7,317 bases of DNA. Source: Nitrosarchaeum sp. GTDB lineage: Archaea; Thermoproteota; Nitrososphaeria; Nitrososphaerales; Nitrosopumilaceae. The position numbers and the translations under genes were made by a program. The notes under the pieces were generated by a model. It did no database searches and had not been told where the DNA came from. It saw nothing but the letters and a program-made list of their open reading frames with translations. Location of the stretch: NCBI GenBank assembly GCA_016234975.1, contig JACRND010000121.1, positions 1 through 7,317 of the forward strand. The letters run 5' to 3'. Shown one piece after another: positions 1-4,337 of the stretch (positions are counted from its first letter, which is position 1; every line of letters begins with the position of its first letter).

Positions 1-1571
1 AGATCCATTAACTGTATATCGTGATCTATCACAATAGCTGTTTTTCCAAATGATCTGACAAATTTTTGCAAGAATTTTGCAATAGTTATTCTGTCTTCTA
101 CATCTAAAAATGCAGATGGCTCATCTAATGCATAAAGATCCACTTTTTGTAAAAGACATGCAGCAACTGAAACTTTTTGCAATTCACCACCTGATAGATT
201 TTTTACTGATTTATTGTACAGTTTTTTAATTTTTAATGGATCTAGTATTTGCTCTTCTTCCTGACTTCCTTCAATTGGACCTCCATTTGCCTTGTCTAAT
301 AATGTAATAACTTCTGTATCGATATCGTTTTGAAGATATTGCGGTTTATATGCAATTTTTATTTTTTTATCAATATCTCCTGAATCTGGTTTTTCTACAC
401 CTGCAATCATCTTCATCAATGTTGTTTTTCCAAGTGCATTTGCACCCATTATCCCTAATACTTCTCCTTTTCTTACTCTGCCAGGCTCAACAGTAACTGA
501 GAATGATGCATATTTTTTCTCCAATTTTGGATATGACATAATTTCACTCCCTTCTTGAAATTCATCAGTAGATGAGGAGGATACATCAAAAGAAAATTTT
601 TTGTCTCTAAATCTAACATTTTCAGTTGGCAGATAACCATCAAGAAACACATTGATTCCAATTTTGGTTGATAATACACTAGAAACTATTCCATACGCTG
701 CAGGTTCACCATAAAGCACTTCGATGTAATCACTAAGAAAATCAAGTAATGTTAAATCATGTTCAACAACCATTACGCTTTTTCCAATTTTAGCTAAACT
801 TTGAATTACTCTTGCTACACTTTTTCTTTGAAAAACATCATTGTATGACGATGGTTCATCAAAAAAGTAAAACTCTGTGTCTTTTGATGCAACAGCTGCT
901 ATTGCTAATCTTTGAAGCTCTCCACCACTAAGTTCTTTGAGATTTTGTTCCATCGAATTTTCTAATCCTAATTCTTTGATTAACTCTCTTGATATTCCCC
1001 GTTCATCATATTTTTCAATCAACTCTTTTCCAGTTCCATCAAATGCTTGTGCAACATGATGTACTTGTTGTGGTTTAATTGATGCTCGAAGCTGTTTGTT
1101 TTTAATTTTTTCAAAATGAGATTTTAGTTCTGTTCCACCATAATACTTTAAAATTTCATCCCATTCTGGAGGATTTTCATATCTTCCTAAATTTGGTTTT
1201 AAATTTCCAGAAAGAATGTTTACTACAGTACTTTTTCCCATTCCGTTTCTACCTAGTAATCCTACAACCTCTCCTTTTCTCGGTGTAGGTAATTTGTACA
1301 ATCGAAATGAATTTGGACCATACTGATGAATTTTATCCGATGCTAACTCTGATGCTAAATTAACAATAGTGATTGCTTCAAATGGACAAACTTTGACACA
1401 TATGCCACACCCATTACAAACATCTTCGTCTATCTGGGCTTTTTTTGTCTCTTCGTTAAGTATGATACAATCAGCCCCTGATTTGTTGACTGGGCAATAT
1501 TTTATGCACTCCAAACCACACTTTTTTGGCTGGCAAAGGTCCTTGTCCAGTACTGCAACTCTGTGAGTCAT
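1..1571 (-). CDS. ABCE1 / RNase L inhibitor-like ribosome-recycling ATPase (3' end outside window)
   Basis: Cytosolic Fe-S twin-ATPase that, in the ABCE1 family, splits post-termination ribosomes into subunits. I read 523 codons without a stop or frameshift; the family is about 590-600 residues, so roughly 70 C-terminal residues lie beyond position 1. Domains in order: a ferredoxin-like region with two cysteine sets (C13/C18/C22/C26 and C52/C55/C58/C62); ABC domain 1 with Walker A GRNGMGKST (K113), signature LSGGELQ (214-220), Walker B DE (238-239) and H-loop His271; a hinge with the family-typical NVFLDGYLPTENVRFRD stretch; ABC domain 2 with Walker A GANALGKTT (K382), signature LSGGELQ (459-465), DE (483-484) and His517. 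The D-loop of domain 1 reads SYND where homologues usually have SYLD. The ATG at 1571 is chosen because the Fe-S domain begins directly after it and a TATA-like box sits about 26 bp upstream. Divergent from the 5S gene. Confidence 0.97.
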   Translation of the reverse strand, partial: MTHRVAVLDKDLCQPKKCGLECIKYCPVNKSGADCIILNEETKKAQIDEDVCNGCGICVKVCPFEAITIVNLASELASDKIHQYGPNSFRLYKLPTPRKGEVVGLLGRNGMGKSTVVNILSGNLKPNLGRYENPPEWDEILKYYGGTELKSHFEKIKNKQLRASIKPQQVHHVAQAFDGTGKELIEKYDERGISRELIKELGLENSMEQNLKELSGGELQRLAIAAVASKDTEFYFFDEPSSYNDVFQRKSVARVIQSLAKIGKSVMVVEHDLTLLDFLSDYIEVLYGEPAAYGIVSSVLSTKIGINVFLDGYLPTENVRFRDKKFSFDVSSSSTDEFQEGSEIMSYPKLEKKYASFSVTVEPGRVRKGEVLGIMGANALGKTTLMKMIAGVEKPDSGDIDKKIKIAYKPQYLQNDIDTEVITLLDKANGGPIEGSQEEEQILDPLKIKKLYNKSVKNLSGGELQKVSVAACLLQKVDLYALDEPSAFLDVEDRITIAKFLQKFVRSFGKTAIVIDHDIQLMD

Positions 1572-1594
1572 GTCGTAATTCGGTTATTCCTTGC

Positions 1595-1600
1595 TTTATA
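1595..1600 (-). promoter_or_regulatory. TATA-like box of the ABCE1 gene
   Basis: On the minus strand the hexamer TATAAA, within GGTATAAAGC, lies 24-29 bases before the ABCE1 ATG. An archaeal TATA box sets transcription start about 25 bp downstream, so the transcript would begin at or next to the start codon (leaderless). No Shine-Dalgarno match is seen immediately before the ATG. Inferred from spacing only. Confidence 0.6.
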
Positions 1601-1633
1601 CCTCTTTTGAACTATCTAAAATAGGGCGTTACC

Positions 1634-1640
1634 TTAATAG
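1634..1640 (+). promoter_or_regulatory. putative TATA-like element of the 5S rRNA gene
   Basis: The AT-rich stretch TTAATAG is centred about 27-29 bp before the first base of the predicted 5S rRNA, the expected distance for an archaeal TATA box. The match to a consensus box is only moderate, and a BRE cannot be judged confidently. Confidence 0.4.
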
Positions 1641-1664
1641 ATAAGAATCTGTCAACATTGTTCA

Positions 1665-1779
1665 AGCCGGCCATAGCGTTAGGGTGCGACCCAATCCCAT
1701 TCCGAACTTGGAAGTCAAACCTAATGTCGCTGTTGTGCTACTAAGATGCGAGAGCTCTTGGGAAGCAACAGTGCTGGCA
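1665..1779 (+). rRNA. 5S ribosomal RNA
   Basis: RNA of the large ribosomal subunit. The stretch carries conserved 5S landmarks in order: GGCCATAGCG near the 5' end; the loop-B/helix-III region with CCCAATCCCATTCCGAAC followed by GGAAGTCAA; and the 3' arm with GATGCGAGAGC followed by TTGGGAA. The ends pair as helix I: GCCGGC (1666-1671) with GCTGGC (1773-1778), six pairs including one G-U. Helix II is supported by GTTAGG pairing with CCTAAT. Length is about 113-115 nt, slightly short but within the 5S range; exact ends are uncertain by a few bases. It stands alone with no 16S, 23S or tRNA visible nearby, as is common in Thaumarchaeota, and is divergent from ABCE1. Confidence 0.93.
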
Positions 1780-1809
1780 TTTTCTATTCTTCTTCTAATC
1801 AATCTTTTA
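1779..1809 (+). terminator. pyrimidine-rich tract after 5S rRNA, probable archaeal terminator
   Basis: Immediately 3' of the 5S gene the coding strand is rich in T and C (ATTTTCTATTCTTCTTC, then TCTTTT). Archaeal RNA polymerase terminates at T-rich tracts without needing a hairpin, so this is a plausible 5S terminator. It also overlaps the promoter region of the following small gene. Confidence 0.4.
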
Positions 1810-1812
1810 ATA
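1805..1812 (+). promoter_or_regulatory. TATA-like box of the small zinc-finger gene
   Basis: TTTTAATA lies about 25 bp before the in-frame ATG at 1833 and about 34 bp before the ATG at 1842. By archaeal spacing, transcription would begin near 1833-1836. This argues against the in-frame ATGs at 1812 and 1821 and against any start inside the 5S gene. Confidence 0.4.
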
Positions 1813-1841
1813 TGGAATTTATGATTTGTATTATGATTTTA

Positions 1842-1970
1842 ATGCCTAACTGTGTTGTTTGTGGACAACAATTCTCAGATGATATACGGTTTCTAAATCA
1901 CATGATGGATAAACACGGTTTTAGAAATCCAAATACTGACAAACCAGATAGAAACAGTAGGGGTTACTAG
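1842..1970 (+). CDS. single C2H2 zinc-finger microprotein
   Basis: A 42-residue protein from this start. It contains one classical zinc finger, C-x2-C-x12-H-x4-H: Cys4 and Cys7 in NCVVCGQQF, then His20 and His25 in NHMMDKH, followed by a polar, charged tail. The spacing fits a zinc-stabilised beta-beta-alpha fold, so nucleic-acid or protein binding is possible, but no target can be read from the sequence. Single-finger proteins of this size occur in archaea, including thaumarchaea. The start is uncertain: in-frame ATGs at 1812, 1821, 1833 and 1842 are all open. I chose 1842 because the finger follows at once, and 1833 fits a leaderless start equally well. It directly follows the 5S rRNA gene, and its stop is one base from the stop of the convergent gene on the other strand. 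Confidence 0.75.
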   Translation: MPNCVVCGQQFSDDIRFLNHMMDKHGFRNPNTDKPDRNSRGY

Positions 1971-1971
1971 T

Positions 1972-2160
1972 TTAATCTAATTCTTTTAAAATATCTTTCA
2001 GTGTTGCTATTTCATCATTTAGAAAATCAACAGTTGCAATAACACTTGTTTTAGCACTTTCTGATATGTTGTATTTCAATTCTTTCTGAATTAGTTCTGT
2101 AAGCTGTTCACGCTCCATTATAAGATCACTTAACCGCATTATTGCATTTTCAACAGTCAT
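1972..2160 (-). CDS. small helical hypothetical protein (62 residues)
   Basis: I do not recognise the family. The 62-residue product is rich in Glu, Leu, Ile and Lys, with spaced hydrophobic residues and no proline, glycine or cysteine. It looks like two amphipathic helices, roughly residues 4-30 and 36-61, perhaps a helical hairpin or short coiled coil. There is no signal peptide or membrane segment. Its ATG overlaps the stop of the upstream His-rich gene (TAATG), and a GGAG motif precedes it by seven bases, so translation is probably coupled or SD-driven rather than leaderless. It converges on the zinc-finger gene with a single base between stop codons. Function is unknown; joint action with the upstream microprotein is inference from the coupling only. 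Confidence 0.7.
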   Translation of the reverse strand: MTVENAIMRLSDLIMEREQLTELIQKELKYNISESAKTSVIATVDFLNDEIATLKDILKELD

Positions 2161-2288
2161 TACTTTTCTCCAATTTTATGTATGTGGCCATCTGGATGTA
2201 CACATTGATTCCCTATGTGTTTGTAGTGTATGTAATCATGACCTGTATGATGTATATCATTACAATTACAAGAACTCTCTTTTATCAT
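2160..2288 (-). CDS. His/Cys-rich microprotein, unrecognised family (42 residues)
   Basis: A short gene that is easily overlooked. From the ATG at 2288 it encodes 42 residues with eight histidines (13, 14, 17, 21, 24, 31, 35, 37) and three cysteines (7, 9, 29), including CNCND, IHHTGHD and HPDGHIH. This composition suggests binding of a metal such as zinc, copper or nickel, but no known finger pattern matches. Support for it being real: a TATA-like box at -22 to -29 before the ATG, fitting a leaderless start; a stop codon overlapping the next ATG (TAATG); and a GGAG for that next gene inside its last codons. The opposite strand is also open here, but as a low-complexity Met/Ile/Tyr-rich frame, because His codons CAT/CAC read as ATG/GTG. 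No homologue is known to me. Function and metal binding are inference. Confidence 0.6.
   Translation of the reverse strand: MIKESSCNCNDIHHTGHDYIHYKHIGNQCVHPDGHIHKIGEK
2168..2171 (-). promoter_or_regulatory. Shine-Dalgarno-like GGAG for the 62-residue gene
   Basis: GGAG on the minus strand ends seven bases before the ATG at 2160, within the last codons of the upstream His-rich gene. It supports that ATG as an internal operon start, in contrast to the leaderless-looking first genes of the other transcripts in this window. Confidence 0.45.
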
Positions 2289-2295
2289 GTTATGC

Positions 2296-2346
2296 TAATG
2301 ATATTTTTGTATAATAACATAGAAACTAATTTTCAATAATGATATT
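2296..2346. repeat. 10-bp direct repeat flanking the TATA box of the His-rich gene
   Basis: TAATGATATT occurs exactly at 2296-2305 and again at 2337-2346, offset by 41 bp (close to four helical turns). The two copies bracket the TATA-like box at 2310-2317. The second copy also sits inside an inverted repeat, TCAATA-ATGA-TATTGA (2333-2348). This could be a paired operator. In DNA this AT-rich, chance recurrence of a 10-mer is also possible. Confidence 0.3.
2310..2317 (-). promoter_or_regulatory. TATA-like box of the His-rich microprotein operon
   Basis: Minus-strand TTATTATA lies 22-29 bases before the ATG at 2288, with no obvious ribosome binding site between. The geometry matches the ABCE1 promoter in this window and implies a leaderless two-gene mRNA covering 2288 down to 1972. 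Confidence 0.5.
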
Positions 2347-2368
2347 GATCTAATTTATATTTTTGAAC

Positions 2369-3841
2369 CTATGTGTTTTGTAAATAATCCAGAATTAATC
2401 TTACTCCAAAACCTGTAGCGCCTTTTGGATTGTAAGGCTTGTCTTTTGTTGCTATTTGTGTCCATGCAACACCTGCAATATCAATATGAGCCCAAGGTGT
2501 ATTTTCAAGTGCGTTTCTTAAAAATGCCGCAGCAGTAATTGTGCCTGCAGCTCTTCCAATTCCAACATTTTTCATATCTGCAACATCTGATTTTACCATA
2601 TCCATATAGTCATCATTTAATGGGAGCTCCCAAATCTCTTCCGTCGTTCTTTTTGATGATTCTTTGATCTTCTGTGTAAGTTCATTATTATTTGAAACCA
2701 TACCTGCCATGTTCGTACCTAATGCAATTATGCATGCTCCAGTCAATGTTGCAAAATCAATAATTGCCCTTGGTGAATATTGTTTTTCTCCATAAGATAA
2801 CGCATCTGCTAAAATCAATCTGCCTTCGGCATCTGTATTTAAAATCTCTGCAGTTTTTCCACTGTATAATTTTATGATGTCTCCGGGTCTATATGATTCT
2901 CCACCAGGCATATTTTCAACTGATGGAATAATCCCTACCAAATCTATTGGCAATTTTAATTCTGACACTGCTTTCATTATTCCAATTACTGTACATCCAC
3001 CACATTTATCAAATTTCATTTCATCCATTTTTTCACCAGGTTTTAATGAAATCCCACCGGTGTCAAATGTTACTGCTTTACCGACTAATACAACTGGTTT
3101 TTTATTTCGAGAATTATGACTATATTCTAAAATTATTAGTTTAGGTTCATTTTTACTTCCCTGTCCTACTGCAGTAATTCCACCGAATCCTTTCTTTTTG
3201 AGCTCATTTTTTGAAATTATGGTGCACTTCATGTTATTCTTTTTTGATATTATCCTTGCAAAATTTGCTAATGTTGCAGGTATGCATTCGTTTGGAGGCA
3301 GATTGGCAATATTCTTTGCATATATTGCTCCATCAGAAACAATTTCTGCAATTTTTATTGCTTTTGAAATTTTTTCTGATTTAGAAACTAAAATCGTAAG
3401 ATCTGGAATATTGTTTTCTTTTTTTGATTTATATTTTTCAAATTTATAAAGAGACATTTTACATCCTTCTACTATCTGAGATACTGATAAAACAGGCTCA
3501 ATCAGGGAACTTGGTGGCACTATTATGGAAAATTCTTTTAGTTTTAACTCTCTGGCTTTTTGAGCAATTTTACCTGAAACATATCTTATGGTATCATTAG
3601 TGAATTTCTCTTTTTTACCTATTCCTGCTAAAAGTATTCTTTGTGTTGCTCTACCTGTAGCCGGAATGACCGATATTTTGCCAAATACTCCACCCATATC
3701 ATTTATTGATTGTTTTACTAATGGAATGAATTTAAAATCCACATTTCCTAATCCCAGTATTTTATCTGAATCTTCTAAGATAAATCCACAAAGCATCATT
3801 GTTTTTTTAGAACTATTTGGATTTTCTACTCTTATCTTCAT
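2369..3841 (-). CDS. pepA: leucyl aminopeptidase, peptidase family M17
   Basis: Cytosolic, normally hexameric two-metal aminopeptidase that removes N-terminal residues from peptides in the last steps of protein turnover. The 490-residue product has the usual family length. The N-terminal region (about 1-165) is the variable macro-like domain; the catalytic domain follows. Residues matching the E. coli PepA metal and catalytic set are all present at a constant offset of 15: Lys255 and Asp260 (GKAVTFDTGGIS), Lys267, Asp278 (MDEMKFDKCGG), then Asp337, Glu339 and Arg341 in the M17 signature NTDAEGRL. The ATG at 3841 is the first plausible start. The gene lies 27 bp downstream of the DCC-family gene on the same strand, so the two may form an operon; no strong promoter of its own is evident. 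E. coli PepA also binds DNA at cer sites, but nothing here points to that role. Confidence 0.95.
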   Translation of the reverse strand: MKIRVENPNSSKKTMMLCGFILEDSDKILGLGNVDFKFIPLVKQSINDMGGVFGKISVIPATGRATQRILLAGIGKKEKFTNDTIRYVSGKIAQKARELKLKEFSIIVPPSSLIEPVLSVSQIVEGCKMSLYKFEKYKSKKENNIPDLTILVSKSEKISKAIKIAEIVSDGAIYAKNIANLPPNECIPATLANFARIISKKNNMKCTIISKNELKKKGFGGITAVGQGSKNEPKLIILEYSHNSRNKKPVVLVGKAVTFDTGGISLKPGEKMDEMKFDKCGGCTVIGIMKAVSELKLPIDLVGIIPSVENMPGGESYRPGDIIKLYSGKTAEILNTDAEGRLILADALSYGEKQYSPRAIIDFATLTGACIIALGTNMAGMVSNNNELTQKIKESSKRTTEEIWELPLNDDYMDMVKSDVADMKNVGIGRAAGTITAAAFLRNALENTPWAHIDIAGVAWTQIATKDKPYNPKGATGFGVRLILDYLQNT

Positions 3842-3868
3842 TATTATAAAAGTCTGAGTTTCGATGTG

Positions 3869-4258
3869 CTATTTAGATTTACTATAGTCTATTTTTTTAC
3901 TATTTGAGAATAAACTTGCAGATCTTATAAAAACAGCTTTTACAGTTCTGCATTCATGTCTACATTTTTCATCTACTTTAATTCCATTTGATTTTCTTCT
4001 ATTTGTTGTAATTATTACTTTTAGCAATGGTAAAAGAGCAGATCTTCCACCATATGCTATTTTTTCATCTATTAGCCAAAACATGTCTAATGCTGATTCT
4101 CCCAATATTGTTTTTCTCAGTTTTACCCCAAATTCTGAATAATGTCCGATCATTGTCAAATTACCTCTTGTAAGAAATTCAATCATTTTTGCAAATTTCA
4201 CACACAAATAACATTGATTATCATAAACTATTGTTGTAGTTTTTTCTTTGGTACTCAC
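3869..4258 (-). CDS. DCC-family (DUF393) thiol-disulfide oxidoreductase-like protein
   Basis: A 129-residue protein that opens with the family hallmark YDNQCYLC: Asp13, Cys16 and Cys19 in the order DxxCxxC, directly after a short beta strand (TTTIVYD) as in a thioredoxin-like fold. A later stretch, KIAYGGRSALLPLL, resembles the conserved G/A-rich part of DUF393 proteins. Thiol-disulfide exchange is suggested for the family from the CxxC motif, but its substrate is not well established. The C-terminal 35 residues are basic and include an extra Cys pair in KCRHECR that could bind metal or form a disulfide. The GTG at 4258 is required because the next in-frame Met (Met24) lies beyond the CxxC motif; a TATA-like box lies about 27 bp upstream. 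It is divergent from the transketolase operon and lies upstream of the aminopeptidase gene. Confidence 0.82.
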   Translation of the reverse strand: MSTKEKTTTIVYDNQCYLCVKFAKMIEFLTRGNLTMIGHYSEFGVKLRKTILGESALDMFWLIDEKIAYGGRSALLPLLKVIITTNRRKSNGIKVDEKCRHECRTVKAVFIRSASLFSNSKKIDYSKSK

Positions 4259-4280
4259 AATATCCCTTAGTAGCCATCAA

Positions 4281-4290
4281 ATTAAAATTT
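4281..4290 (-). promoter_or_regulatory. TATA-like element for the DCC-family gene
   Basis: Minus-strand AAATTTTAAT is centred about 27 bp before the GTG start at 4258, which fits a leaderless transcript. It shares the 58-79-bp divergent region with the transketolase promoter, so the two promoters nearly touch back to back. Confidence 0.35.
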
Positions 4291-4302
4291 TGCAGAAGTA
4301 GA

Positions 4303-4311
4303 TTTTTATTA
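4303..4311 (+). promoter_or_regulatory. TATA-like box of the pentose phosphate operon
   Basis: TTTTTATTA, extending into AAA, is centred about 29-31 bp before the ATG at 4338. Transcription would start near 4332-4338. The in-frame GTG at 4317 would then lie upstream of the transcript, so 4338 is the better start. Confidence 0.5.
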
Positions 4312-4337
4312 AATTTGTGAAGGGATGTAATCGAGAA

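Noticed and set aside
1369..1566. Plus-strand open frame opposite the Fe-S domain of ABCE1
   Set aside because: It is antisense to the densely conserved cysteine-rich region of ABCE1, whose motifs fully explain this stretch.
1746..1841. In-frame upstream extension of the zinc-finger gene beginning at 1746
   Set aside because: It begins inside the 5S rRNA gene, so the apparent coding there is rRNA read in frame. The TATA spacing points to a start near 1833-1842.
2142..2339. 65-residue hydrophobic open frame on the plus strand that looks like a membrane peptide
   Set aside because: It starts inside the 62-residue gene and is antisense to the His-rich microprotein. Its Met and Val residues mirror CAT/CAC His codons read backwards. 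The minus frame has the TATA box, the TAATG coupling and a non-random Cys/His pattern. The choice is not absolute.
2874..3857. Several 65-89-residue plus-strand frames opposite the aminopeptidase gene
   Set aside because: They lie entirely opposite a gene whose active-site motifs are intact, and their compositions are antisense-like with no recognisable domain.
4317..4337. GTG start seven codons upstream of the transketolase fusion
   Set aside because: The predicted transcription start from the TATA-like box lies downstream of it, and the transketolase core begins comfortably after the ATG at 4338.
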